Positions 29,718 to 38,368 of a DNA stretch of 49,716 bases are shown here, in pieces (position 1 is the stretch's first letter; every line of letters starts with the position of its first letter). This DNA is from Oxalobacter formigenes (GTDB taxonomy: Bacteria; Pseudomonadota; Gammaproteobacteria; Burkholderiales; Burkholderiaceae_D). The DNA lies in NCBI GenBank assembly GCA_023667225.1, contig JAMPAN010000006.1, forward strand, positions 1 to 49,716, read 5' to 3'. The position numbers and the translations under genes were made by a program. The notes beneath the pieces are model-generated. The model saw nothing but the letters and a program-made list of their open reading frames with translations. It was not told the origin of the DNA and did not search any database.

Positions 29718-29795
29718 ATGAACCCATTAAGCGCCGGCTGGCTACCGAACAACAGAGGCAAAAATGAAAGAAGGCATCCATCCGGACTATCGTGA
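29718..29795 (+). CDS. Possible leader peptide overlapping rpmE2
   Basis: A 25-codon frame ([20 protein letters not shown], then PSGLS) begins at ATG 29718, 6 bases after a strong ribosome site GGGAG. It overlaps the first 32 bases of rpmE2 in another frame. This arrangement could couple translation or be chance. There is no protein-level support. Confidence 0.3.
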   Translation: MNPLSAGWLPNNRGKNERRHPSGLS

Positions 29796-30030
29796 AGTGG
29801 TTTTCCACGACATCTCGTGCGATTTCAAATTTATTACCCGTTCAACCATTCCTACCCGCGAAACCATCACCTTTGAGGGTAAGGAATATCCTTACGTCAA
29901 GGTTGAAGTTTCATCTGAATCGCATCCTTTCTACACCGGAAAATACAAAATTGTGGATACAGCGGGCCGGGTCGAAAAATTTCGCCAAAAATTCGGCAAA
30001 GTTGGTTCCAAAACCCACATGGCAGGTTAA
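29764..30030 (+). CDS. rpmE2: 50S ribosomal protein L31 type B
   Basis: An 88-residue type B L31 protein. It starts [19 protein letters not shown] and has the conserved [21 protein letters not shown] segment. The zinc-binding CXXC pair of type A L31 is absent, as is normal for type B. In many bacteria the type B form replaces the zinc form when zinc is scarce. A weak ribosome site (GAGG) precedes the ATG, and an upstream overlapping small frame exists. A strong terminator follows. Confidence 0.97.
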   Translation: MKEGIHPDYREVVFHDISCDFKFITRSTIPTRETITFEGKEYPYVKVEVSSESHPFYTGKYKIVDTAGRVEKFRQKFGKVGSKTHMAG

Positions 30031-30046
30031 TGCGCCAACCGCCGGG

Positions 30047-30073
30047 AAAAGGCAGCTTCGGCTGCCTTTTTTT
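30047..30073 (+). terminator. Rho-independent terminator after rpmE2
   Basis: AAAAGGCAGC and GCTGCCTTTT close a TTCG tetraloop, followed by a run of seven T. It lies 17 bases after the rpmE2 stop and isolates it from the glycosyltransferase gene. Confidence 0.9.
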
Positions 30074-30111
30074 CCGGCTCATTTCAAATCCGTATCTATC
30101 CCGCGACAACT

Positions 30112-31872
30112 ATGTCCAATTCGCTGTCACAGCACACTTCCCCCCTTAAGCCCGTACGGCTGGCAGCATCTGCCACGCTGACGCTGCCGCGCTGGGGGCT
30201 GATTTTGCTGTGCCTGCTGTATATCCTTCCCGGCCTGTTTGGGCGCGATCCCTGGAAAAACATTGATGCTGCCAATTTCGGCGTCATGTGGACCATGGCG
30301 GAAGGCACCCTGAGTGACTGGCTGTACCCCAACATAGCCGGAACCGCCATGCCGAGGTATGGCCCGTTGACATTCTGGCTGGGCGCTGCCTGTATCCGGA
30401 TTTTCGGATGGCTGATAGGCGCTGTTAACGCAGCAAGAATAGCAACCCTCCTCTTTTTCTCGCTCGCCGCTTATTCAGTCTGGCAAACGGCTTTTCTTCT
30501 TGGCCGCCGCACTGAAGCGCAGCCTATGAGACTGGCCTTTGGTGGCCATCCGGAACCGGAAGATTACGGCCGGGTGCTGGCTGACGGAACCTTACTGGTT
30601 TACCTGGGCTGCCTGGGACTGATTATGTTCAGCCATGAAACCAGTGTTAACGCCCTTTACGTTGCCCTGATTGCCTTTACCCTGTTCAGGAGCGCCTGCC
30701 ATCTTGATAACCCAACTCTGAAAAATGCCGCCCTGCTGGGACTGGCGATGGGAGGTCTGGCCCTGACAAACGGACTCATTACCCCTGCCACCCTCTATTT
30801 TGGCTTCATTGCCGTCTCTTTTTTCCGCACAACACCCCGCCTGAAAATACTGCTGCACCTGCTTTTTGCTGCACTCATTACCCTGTGCGTTATTTTCATC
30901 TGGATAGGCCTTGCCCACACCTTCCAGCCCTATCACGGTTCCCCTGTCAACCTGTGGATACAATGGAATATCGGGCAAATAGAACCGCCCACATTTGAAT
31001 CTGGCCATTACTTTCTTCGGTATGCCCTCTGGGGATTCTGGCCGGCATGGCCTTACGCCTGCTGGGCAGTTTACGCCTGGCGCCGCCAGTTCCGTGAACC
31101 CCACATTATGCTTCCGCTGCTGTTCACCCTGATATTCTTCCTGCTGGCCGTCCTCAATTTCCAGAAAGAAGAAACCTTCATGCTGGCCATGTTTCCGCCA
31201 TTGGCTATTCTTGCCGCATTTGGCCTGCCCACCATGAAACGCGGTGCCATCAATGCCGTTGACTGGTTTTCCGTCATGAGCTTTACGCTTATCGCCGCCG
31301 TTATCTGGGTCTGCTGGTTGGCCGCACAAACCGGCTGGCCGCCAGGCATCGCAAAAAATGCCCTCAAGCTGGCTCCGGGTTTTATCCCGGAAATTCATCC
31401 TTTTGCCCTCCTTATTGCCATTCTGGCTACTGCAAGCTGGTTTATCCTGGTGTACTGGCGTCTTTCCAGGCAGCCTTCCGTACTCTGGCGGGCAGTTGTT
31501 CTGTCCTCCGGCGGCGTTATCCTGTGCTGGCTTCTCCTGGCAACCCTTTGGTTGCCCTGGATCAACTACAACAAAAGCTATGTCCCGGTCGCCGCCAGCC
31601 TGGCTGAAAACATCCCGGACAAACGCCTCTGTGTGGATACCGACATTGGCTGGGCGCAACGCGCTTCCTTTGCCTATTTTGGCGGCATCCGCTTTTCCGG
31701 ACTTGCTCACGATACATGCGACTACCTTCTTTTGCAGGATACAGTTCCCAAACGCAATCGCCAGCCGTCTCCTGCCTATAAAGGCGATATGAAATTGCTA
31801 TGGGAAGGTAATCGCCCCAGTGACCGTACCGAGCGTTTCCGGCTGTACCAATACCGGCAAAAAAACCGATGA
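30112..31872 (+). CDS. ArnT-like (GT39/GT83-type) membrane glycosyltransferase
   Basis: A 586-residue polytopic membrane protein with about 11-12 hydrophobic helices. The motif GRDPWKNIDAANFGVMW (44-60) in the first extracytoplasmic loop corresponds to the conserved acidic catalytic site of ArnT- and PMT-type transferases (D46 or D52). The C-terminal third (about 500-586) is a soluble-like domain. Such enzymes move a sugar from an undecaprenyl-phosphate carrier to lipid A or proteins; the acceptor here cannot be told. The stop overlaps the start of the MATE gene (ATGA), so the two are co-translated. A 372-codon antisense frame across this gene is a shadow. Confidence 0.8.
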   Translation: MSNSLSQHTSPLKPVRLAASATLTLPRWGLILLCLLYILPGLFGRDPWKNIDAANFGVMWTMAEGTLSDWLYPNIAGTAMPRYGPLTFWLGAACIRIFGWLIGAVNAARIATLLFFSLAAYSVWQTAFLLGRRTEAQPMRLAFGGHPEPEDYGRVLADGTLLVYLGCLGLIMFSHETSVNALYVALIAFTLFRSACHLDNPTLKNAALLGLAMGGLALTNGLITPATLYFGFIAVSFFRTTPRLKILLHLLFAALITLCVIFIWIGLAHTFQPYHGSPVNLWIQWNIGQIEPPTFESGHYFLRYALWGFWPAWPYACWAVYAWRRQFREPHIMLPLLFTLIFFLLAVLNFQKEETFMLAMFPPLAILAAFGLPTMKRGAINAVDWFSVMSFTLIAAVIWVCWLAAQTGWPPGIAKNALKLAPGFIPEIHPFALLIAILATASWFILVYWRLSRQPSVLWRAVVLSSGGVILCWLLLATLWLPWINYNKSYVPVAASLAENIPDKRLCVDTDIGWAQRASFAYFGGIRFSGLAHDTCDYLLLQDTVPKRNRQPSPAYKGDMKLLWEGNRPSDRTERFRLYQYRQKNR

Positions 31873-33257
31873 AACAGGTGCAACCTGCTTCAACAAACCT
31901 GACGCTTAACATCGCCAGCCTGGCTTGGCCCATCCTCATCGGACAACTGGCTGCTATTGCCAATCCGGTCATGGATACGATCATGGTTGCGCGTGCTTCG
32001 GCAACCGACCTGGCAGCACTGGCTATCGGTGCTTCCATTTACATCAGCATCTATGTTGCCCTTAACGGCGTCATGCAGGCGCTCATGCCCATTTTCGGGC
32101 AGCTGTACGGCGCAGGCCGCTTTGCCGAAATAGGGAAAAAAGCCCGGCAAGGCGTCTGGCTGGCCCTTTTTCTTTCCATCATCGGCTGCGCCCTCCTTTC
32201 CTTTCCGGTGCCGTTGCTTGCCATTGCCAAAGCGCCGCCGGAACTGGTAGGCAAGGCTACCCTTTATCTGCGAATACTGGCCTTTTCCCTGCCTGCTTCA
32301 CTGGTATTTCTGGTCTATAACACCTTAAATACCGCCCTGTCCCGTCCCAAAATGGTTATGGCAATCCAGGTTTGCGCCCTGCTGCTCAAAATCCCGCTCA
32401 ACATCCTTTTTATCTTTGGCATAACCGGTCTGCCGGCTATGGGCGGCCCTGGTTGCGCCCTTGCCACTCTGTTTCTTGCCTGGTTCATGCTGCTTGCCGC
32501 CATACTCATCCTCAGGCTTAATCCTTTTTACCGTTTTTTACACCTGTTTAAAACCGCCCTTCCCGACTGGCTGTCATTGAAAGAACTGCTCAGACTGGGG
32601 TTGCCGATCGGCATGAACTATTTCATTGAGGTTACAGCCTTTTCCTTCATGGCGCTGTTTATCGCCCGCATTGGTGTTGACACCGTTGCAGGCCACCAGA
32701 TCATTGCCAACATTTCCACTGTGCTGTACATGTTGCCACTGGCTACGGCAAGTGCTGCCAGTACGCTTGTCGCCCAGGCCATCGGGGCCGGAAACTTGCC
32801 GCTGGCCAGAAAAATCGCTTTCTCCGGCCAGCAGATGGCAGCCTGTGTTGCCATTGTTGTTGCTGCCGGTATCTGGATATTAAAAAAACACATCGTCAGC
32901 ATTTACACCTCCGATCCGATCATTGCCGCTCATGCTGTTCCCCTTCTTCTGTTTGTCTGCTGCTACCAGCTTTTCGATGCCATCCAGGTAACATCAGCCT
33001 ACATTCTCAGGGCATACAAAGTTGTCCTGGCGCCAACGCTGCTTTACCTCATAACCTTATGGTGTGTCGGGTTGGGCGGCGGCTATCTTCTGGCTTTCCA
33101 TCTGCAGGCAATTAACCTGCCTGCTCGAATCCGCGGTGCAGGCAGCTTCTGGTTCAGCAACGGCATCAGCCTGACCCTGCTGGCATTTTGCCTTTTTCTG
33201 CTCCTGAAAAAAGTAGAAAAACAGGCAGAAACCCATATTGCCCAGGCAGCCGGTTAA
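31869..33257 (+). CDS. MATE-family efflux transporter
   Basis: A 462-residue MATE (DinF/NorM-like) antiporter with about 12 membrane helices in two repeated halves. LAWPILIGQLAAIANPVMDTIMV near the N-terminus and SAASTLVAQAIGAGN in the second half are typical. It starts in the ATGA overlap with the glycosyltransferase gene. MATE proteins export cationic drugs or toxic metabolites using H+ or Na+; the coupling to a lipid-carrier glycosyltransferase raises the chance of a cell-envelope role, but this is inferred. Confidence 0.93.
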   Translation: MKQVQPASTNLTLNIASLAWPILIGQLAAIANPVMDTIMVARASATDLAALAIGASIYISIYVALNGVMQALMPIFGQLYGAGRFAEIGKKARQGVWLALFLSIIGCALLSFPVPLLAIAKAPPELVGKATLYLRILAFSLPASLVFLVYNTLNTALSRPKMVMAIQVCALLLKIPLNILFIFGITGLPAMGGPGCALATLFLAWFMLLAAILILRLNPFYRFLHLFKTALPDWLSLKELLRLGLPIGMNYFIEVTAFSFMALFIARIGVDTVAGHQIIANISTVLYMLPLATASAASTLVAQAIGAGNLPLARKIAFSGQQMAACVAIVVAAGIWILKKHIVSIYTSDPIIAAHAVPLLLFVCCYQLFDAIQVTSAYILRAYKVVLAPTLLYLITLWCVGLGGGYLLAFHLQAINLPARIRGAGSFWFSNGISLTLLAFCLFLLLKKVEKQAETHIAQAAG

Positions 33258-33467
33258 AAGAAAATATCTTCCGGCAAAGTGAAGAATAAAAAAGTCTGAA
33301 AATATTTTACTGCAAAAAACTTTCCATAACACCTTTTCTATACCCGGTTCCGGCATAGAAAATAATCCAACAAATAGTTAATAGACAAATTACCTATAAT
33401 AAAAAACCAGGACTGAACAAATATATATCCGGAAATACCATTAAGACAAGAACAATACACTGCCGCT

Positions 33468-33866
33468 TTATATATGGTTTCCTGAAAGCCCTATAGCCCC
33501 TCTCATTTCAAAAAAGGATTTTGCTGTAATAGAAACATGCGCAGTTATTTTTCCTTCAACAACCCGTTCCAGGCGATCACAAACCGCCGTTGCAATACCC
33601 TGTCCCTGGTAATTCTTATGAACAAACAAACGGTCAAGATAGGCTTTCCCAATATCCATACTCACGAACCCCAGTATTATCCCTCCGGATTCAGCAATAA
33701 TACTGTGCTGCTCCAGCAAGGATTGATCCCATTTTTCCAGATTCATGTCGGCTGCCGCCCAGGCATTCAATTGTTATTTGGTATAATCATGTGCATTAAC
33801 CACGGTATCATAAAACAACTCCGCCAATTCCCTCCCATCTTCCGGCCGGTATTTTTTTATAATCAT
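33468..33866 (-). pseudogene. GNAT acetyltransferase pseudogene
   Basis: The original gene started at ATG 33866 with MIIKKYRPEDGRELAELFYD and NAHDYTK. A TAA at 33774-33776 then replaces the codon for Glu in the expected YTKEQLNAW. The frame goes on with FGFVSMDI, DRLFVHKNYQGQGIATAVCD (acetyl-CoA pyrophosphate loop) and GKITAHVSITAKSFFE. A one-base gain in the C-run at 33497-33500 shifts the end: without it the frame reads RGYRAFRKPYIKRQ, which is the expected C-terminus, and would run to about 33394. Two separate lesions in a protein of about 155 residues make this inactive unless read through. Substrate unknown. Confidence 0.85.
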
Positions 33867-33951
33867 TTTCCAATACCATGAACACCTGTTTTTATATATT
33901 TTGCGTTCGCCATTGAGTTGCAAAAGTACATTATCTACAAACACACCGGTC

Positions 33952-34870
33952 ATGCGTAATATCACATTTATTTTCATTTCATTGTTGCTGATAATATCAG
34001 CTCCGTCTGAAGCGGAAGAACGCAATCCCGTATGGCACCCGGTCTCTGAAATCATAACCGGCAAAAAAGCAACTATCGGTGCTTCCATATTGATAGACAG
34101 CAATGAAATATTCGCCTGTCAACAATCATTACAAATACCCGATGCTCAGCATATTCAAATTTCATCAGGCACTTGCAGTCTGTCATTATTTGCAGAAAAA
34201 TAATATACCGCTGGAACACAAACCATACATCCGAAAAAAAGTTTACATGAAAATACCCATAGCCTATTAAAAGAAAAATACCCTGATGGCGGCGTGTATA
34301 TCACCATAAGAGAGCTGCTGAAATACACCTTGCAGTTATCAGATAACAATAACTGTGATATCCTATTCAGCCATATTTGCATTTCATCCGAAACAGACAA
34401 TTATATCCGCTCCCTGGGTCTCAATGAATTGTCTATATCTGCAACACAAAAAGATATGCACTATCAGATAAAATCCTGCTATAGCAATTGGAGCTCCCCT
34501 CGGACGCAGCAAAACTGATAGACAGTTTTCCAGGAGAAAACCTCTTGCACAGGAATATCAATCATTCATAAAAAACACCATGATTGCCTGCAACACAGGA
34601 AAAAAACAGGTTGCCCAACCATTTCACAGAAAAAATATCATCATTCGCCATAAAACAGGCACAGGAGACAAAAACCAGAAAAGGCAAATAACCGGTATCA
34701 ATAATATGGGTTTTGTCATTTTGCCAAACGGCACAACATACGCCATTGCTGTTTTCATAAAGGACCCTGAAGAATCCATGAAAAGCGCCGAGAAAATCAT
34801 AGCAGAAATTTCACAGGCCGCTTATTTGGCATTATCCAGTACTAACCGGCTGAAGCGCATTAATGAATAA
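33952..34870 (+). pseudogene. Class A beta-lactamase pseudogene
   Basis: Five reading-frame segments, read in order, rebuild one class A beta-lactamase of about 300 residues. Segment 1 (ATG 33952) is a signal peptide MRNITFIFISLLLIISAPSEA and ITGKKATIGASILID. Segment 2 (34139 on) has the active-site SxxK in PMLSIFKFHQALAV. Segment 3 (about 34240-34500) has RELLKYTLQLSDNNNCDIL with the SDN motif, and ATQKDMH, where the catalytic Glu166 position reads Gln. Segment 4 has DAAKLIDSF and ENLLHRN. Segment 5 has IIRHKTGTGDKNQKRQITG, the KTG box, and ends IIAEISQAAY. The wording resembles the PER/CblA-type class A2 enzymes. At least four frameshifts (near 34133-34141, the A-run at 34234-34240, about 34500 and about 34565) destroy it. 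Confidence 0.9.
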
Positions 34871-34959
34871 TAGGGGAAATACCATATTCCTGGTTATCCA
34901 TATCCCTGATTCCCGGCATAAACAGCCTGTTTTAAAAAATTCAATATACTGAATACTTT

Positions 34960-35775
34960 CTATGCTTCTCTGCCAACAGGGAACATATCCTTCAGCATGG
35001 CTAAAACCTTTTCCATTCCATTATCCCTGGAACCTGAAACCTGATAGGTATCTTTCCATGCCTGGGCCAGGACTGCCATTTTTTCTCCTGTATTTTTCTG
35101 TGAAACAACACCTTGCTCTTCCAACTTTTTATAAGCATCGGCAAATGACGTTTTTACCCCTTTATACTGAGAAAGCTTCTCTGCGGTCTGCTTAAAAGCA
35201 GAAGCCGCTTTCCTGGCATTTTCAGCCAGCTTGTTTTCTGTTTCGGCCAATTTCTGATACGCTTTATCCAGACTGTCTAATTCTTCCTCCATTGTCAGTT
35301 GGCGAAACCCCGTTTCAGAACAGGCATCCTCCACATAACGTTCCCTTGTGCCATTCTCATACCCTTGCACAATTTCATCGTAAAGGTTCCCATAGGCCTT
35401 GACATAATCCTCAGCCTTGTCTGAAAGGCGGTATATACCACTGCCTTCCCGCAATGCCTTCAGTTCACTGACTTTCTGGAATAATTCACTTTCTGTCTGA
35501 TTGATAAATACAACATTCCTTGCCTGCTGCATAAAAGCATGCTTTTCTACCGTAATTTCATCCGCCGTTTTACTGCCGTTTTTATACAGATCCTTTCTGC
35601 AGCTTTCCATGCCTTCCTGCGAAATCGATAACTTCACCGCCTTATTACTCTCTGGCAGCTGTTCATCCGTTTGCCCCTCCCGGAGATTGACTGTTTTAAC
35701 ATGCCCAATCCCGTCATTCACCATACTGATCTGGCTGATATTGCCGCTGATACTTACCGACACATAGCACCTCAT
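34960..35775 (-). CDS. Unrecognised helical/coiled-coil protein
   Basis: A 271-residue protein I cannot assign. It has no signal peptide and no membrane segment. The N-terminal 60 residues are polar and Ser/Asn-rich (SVSISGNISQISMV). A SISQEGM motif near 51-57 resembles the VSISSEG motif of uncharacterised proteins I associate with gut Firmicutes. From about 85 on it is almost all helix, with a heptad-like Lys/Glu/Ala stretch at about 165-225 (SLDKAYQKLAETENKLAENA, KTSFADAYKKLEEQG). A resemblance to Firmicutes proteins would suggest transfer within the gut; this is an impression, not a search result. It follows two pseudogenes in accessory DNA and could be secreted or surface-associated by a non-Sec route, which is unproven. 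Confidence 0.6.
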   Translation of the reverse strand: MRCYVSVSISGNISQISMVNDGIGHVKTVNLREGQTDEQLPESNKAVKLSISQEGMESCRKDLYKNGSKTADEITVEKHAFMQQARNVVFINQTESELFQKVSELKALREGSGIYRLSDKAEDYVKAYGNLYDEIVQGYENGTRERYVEDACSETGFRQLTMEEELDSLDKAYQKLAETENKLAENARKAASAFKQTAEKLSQYKGVKTSFADAYKKLEEQGVVSQKNTGEKMAVLAQAWKDTYQVSGSRDNGMEKVLAMLKDMFPVGREA

Positions 35776-36038
35776 TGTCTTGTCAAATTGAAACCTGCCT
35801 CATCCCGATTTACCACCTTATCTGTTTTATCGGCACATTATCTGAATTATTAAGAAAAACATGCCTGCTCTGCCTGTTTTTACTTCAGGGTTGCGGCACC
35901 CCTGCCGACCGTCAGGCAAGACAAACACCGGGATAGAAATAACAAATGACATAACCAATACCCGAAAGCGCCGGTTCAGGCAGAATAAAAAAAGAAGCGC
36001 CGCCCAATCATATTGCCGGCAACGCGCATACTGAAACG

Positions 36039-36839
36039 CTAATTGGCCTTGCTCCGCCCGGATACGCTATCTGCAAGCCTTTGCAACACAACAGAAGCCG
36101 CCGTCATGCCAAAACAGGCGGTAACCGTTACCGATGTACCAAAACGCGGCGGCCTGGCTTCCATACCCTCTTGCACAGCCGCTTCCGGCTGCCTTGCCCT
36201 GTTTTCAGGATAACGTAACGGCTCGGCTGAATAAACCGCATCCACGCCAAAAGGCTTTGTGCCTCGCGAAAAACCATACTGTTGCCGTAAACGTCTCCTC
36301 ACCCGTGCAAGAAGCGGTTCCTGCTCCGTTTTGCTTAAATCACGTACAGTGATTTTAGTCGGGTCCATCTGACCGCCTGCGCCGCCGGCCGTTATCAGGG
36401 GAATCCCCTTTTCATGGCAGCAGACAATCAGCGCCGCCTTGGCAAACACATCGTCAATAGCGTCAATCACATAATCAAATGCTGACTGGCTGAAAAGCAC
36501 AGCGGCGTTTTCCGGCGTCACCTTCACCGCCTTCCCCAATACGCAGCAAAACGGGTTAATCTTTCCGATACGTTCAGCCAGAACATCAACCTTGGGAAGC
36601 CCCAGCGTATTCTCCAGCGCCAGAATCTGTCGGTTAACATTCGATGGCGCAACCCGATCCGGGTCAATCAGGGTCAAACGGCCTATACCGCTCCTTGCCA
36701 ATGCTTCAGCCGCCCACGAACCTACACCGCCAATCCCCGTTACGCAAACATGCGCCTGCTGAAAACGCAAAAAAGCAGCCTCTCCATACAAATGGCGTAC
36801 CCCATCAAAAAACGTATTCATCCGGCTTTCTTCATCCAT
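36039..36839 (-). CDS. tcdA: tRNA threonylcarbamoyladenosine dehydratase
   Basis: A 266-residue E1-like (ThiF-fold) enzyme that uses ATP to cyclise t6A37 of tRNA to ct6A. The nucleotide-binding loop is VTGIGGVGSWAAEALARSGIG (33-53). DPDRVAPSNVNRQI holds the Asn-Arg-Gln residues of the family. The remaining segment DAIDDVFAKAALI is typical of TcdA/CsdL, and the whole length matches E. coli TcdA. A second in-frame ATG at 36821 is an alternative start; neither has a strong ribosome site. The t6A synthase gene (tsaC/Sua5) is 2.3 kb away. Confidence 0.93.
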   Translation of the reverse strand: MDEESRMNTFFDGVRHLYGEAAFLRFQQAHVCVTGIGGVGSWAAEALARSGIGRLTLIDPDRVAPSNVNRQILALENTLGLPKVDVLAERIGKINPFCCVLGKAVKVTPENAAVLFSQSAFDYVIDAIDDVFAKAALIVCCHEKGIPLITAGGAGGQMDPTKITVRDLSKTEQEPLLARVRRRLRQQYGFSRGTKPFGVDAVYSAEPLRYPENRARQPEAAVQEGMEARPPRFGTSVTVTACFGMTAASVVLQRLADSVSGRSKAN

Positions 36840-37101
36840 ACCGTCACTTGATTCTGATTGCTGGTTTTATCCATTCATCCACTTTAACCAAACCTCCCTG
36901 GAAAAGCAGAATACATCCCTTATGCTCCTCCATGATAAAAGGCAATGGTCACATTGCCATAATCGACACCCCAGGAAAGCTCATGTAAAATTATTTGAAT
37001 ATAACATGGGATAGGCAGGATTATTGCCTGCCCGCAGCACTGTCCCGATAACCGATTACATACCGCTGTTTCAGATCACGCCATTAACAAGGAGAACTAT
37101 T

Positions 37102-38313
37102 GTGTTCTGGGAAAAAAAACTGGAAAACTGGGTAACCAATTTCAAGAAAAAATCTTCCATGCCGCTTCGTGTTGAATTGTGGAACGGCAAAAGCTACAAC
37201 TTCAGCAATGAACCGCCCACCGTCACCCTTCGCGTTCCAGAGCTGGAATCATTGCACTACCTGACCAAACCGTCTCTGGATAACCTGGGCACCGCCTATG
37301 TCGAAGGCAAACTGCATGTCGAAGGCAAACTGACCGATGTGATCGACCTGGCTAACCGGCTGGCTTCCGGATTCGATGATACTGCGGCATCCGGCGCGTC
37401 CCGTTTCAGAAAACTGTTTGGCGGCTTCCATAACCGCAAAATCGATAAAGAATCCATCCAGTACCATTACGATGTCTCCAACGAGTTTTACCAGCAATGG
37501 CTTGATCCGAGAATGGTTTATTCCTGCGCCTACTTTGAAAATGGCGATGAAGACCTTGCTACAGCGCAAACCAAAAAACTGGATCACATCCTGACCAAAA
37601 TCCGCATCAAACCGGGAGACAAACTGCTGGACATAGGCTGCGGCTGGGGCGGGCTGGTTATCCGTGCAGCAGAAAAATTTGGCGCAAAATGCGTAGGCAT
37701 CACCCTTTCGGAAAACCAGTATGAACTGGCAAAAGAACGCGTCAAGGCGGCAGGCCTGGAAAACCAGATTGAAATCCGCATCCAGGATTACCGGGATATC
37801 CATGAACGTTTTGACCGCATTACCAGCGTCGGCATGTTTGAGCATGTCGGCCTGCGCCATCTTAAAGACTACTTCACGATTATGCACAACCTGCTCACAG
37901 ACGATGGCCTGGCAATGAACCACGGCATTACATCCTGTGATCCGGACAACGGTGCAACCCCGTTTGGCGGAGGGGAATTTATTGAAAAATATGTCTTCCC
38001 GAACGGCGAACTTCCCCATATCAGCCTGGTGCTGAAAACCATGCAGGAAGCCGGACTGGAAACGCTGGATGTGGAAAACCTCCGCCACCACTATGCCCGC
38101 ACCTGCGGCATCTGGGCAGAAAACTTTGAGAACAGCACCGAAACCATCAAAAAAATGGTAGATGAAAAATGCTACCGTATCTGGCGCGTTTATCTTGCTG
38201 GCTGTTCCTACGCTTTCGCTGCCGACCGGGTCGCCATCTTCCAGGTTCTCTGCACCAGAAAAGGCAAGAAATTGCCCCTCTCCTGGTCAAGAAACTACAT
38301 GTACCAGAACTGA
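37102..38313 (+). CDS. cfa: Cyclopropane-fatty-acyl-phospholipid synthase
   Basis: A 403-residue enzyme that adds a methylene group from SAM across unsaturated acyl chains in membrane phospholipids, hardening the membrane to acid and stress. The substrate-lipid domain is followed by YHYDVSNEFYQQWLDPRMVYSCAYF (a hallmark), the SAM motif LLDIGCGWGGL and SVGMFEHVG. Start: GTG at 37102, preceded by a good AAGGAG at 37090; the frame also extends 26 codons further upstream but without a ribosome site. A bidirectional terminator separates it from msrA. Confidence 0.95.
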   Translation: MFWEKKLENWVTNFKKKSSMPLRVELWNGKSYNFSNEPPTVTLRVPELESLHYLTKPSLDNLGTAYVEGKLHVEGKLTDVIDLANRLASGFDDTAASGASRFRKLFGGFHNRKIDKESIQYHYDVSNEFYQQWLDPRMVYSCAYFENGDEDLATAQTKKLDHILTKIRIKPGDKLLDIGCGWGGLVIRAAEKFGAKCVGITLSENQYELAKERVKAAGLENQIEIRIQDYRDIHERFDRITSVGMFEHVGLRHLKDYFTIMHNLLTDDGLAMNHGITSCDPDNGATPFGGGEFIEKYVFPNGELPHISLVLKTMQEAGLETLDVENLRHHYARTCGIWAENFENSTETIKKMVDEKCYRIWRVYLAGCSYAFAADRVAIFQVLCTRKGKKLPLSWSRNYMYQN

Positions 38314-38332
38314 AAACAGTTTGCCCATCAAT

Positions 38333-38368
38333 AAACACCCCTGCATGAAAAAACATGCAGGGGTGTTT
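38333..38368. terminator. Bidirectional terminator between cfa and msrA
   Basis: AAACACCCCTGCATG and CATGCAGGGGTGTTT form a 15-bp perfect stem around six A, flanked by A and T runs on both strands. It serves the convergent cfa and msrA genes and overlaps the last base of msrA. Confidence 0.85.

Noticed and set aside
30592-31710. 372-codon minus-strand ORF
   Set aside because: Antisense shadow of the ArnT-like glycosyltransferase gene, with biased Gln/Gly/Lys composition and no domain.
35850-35936. Lipoprotein-like frame (LRKTCLLCLFLLQGCGTPAD)
   Set aside because: It looks like a small lipobox protein, but there is no ATG, GTG or TTG at a suitable place and no ribosome site, so it may be chance or a dead remnant.
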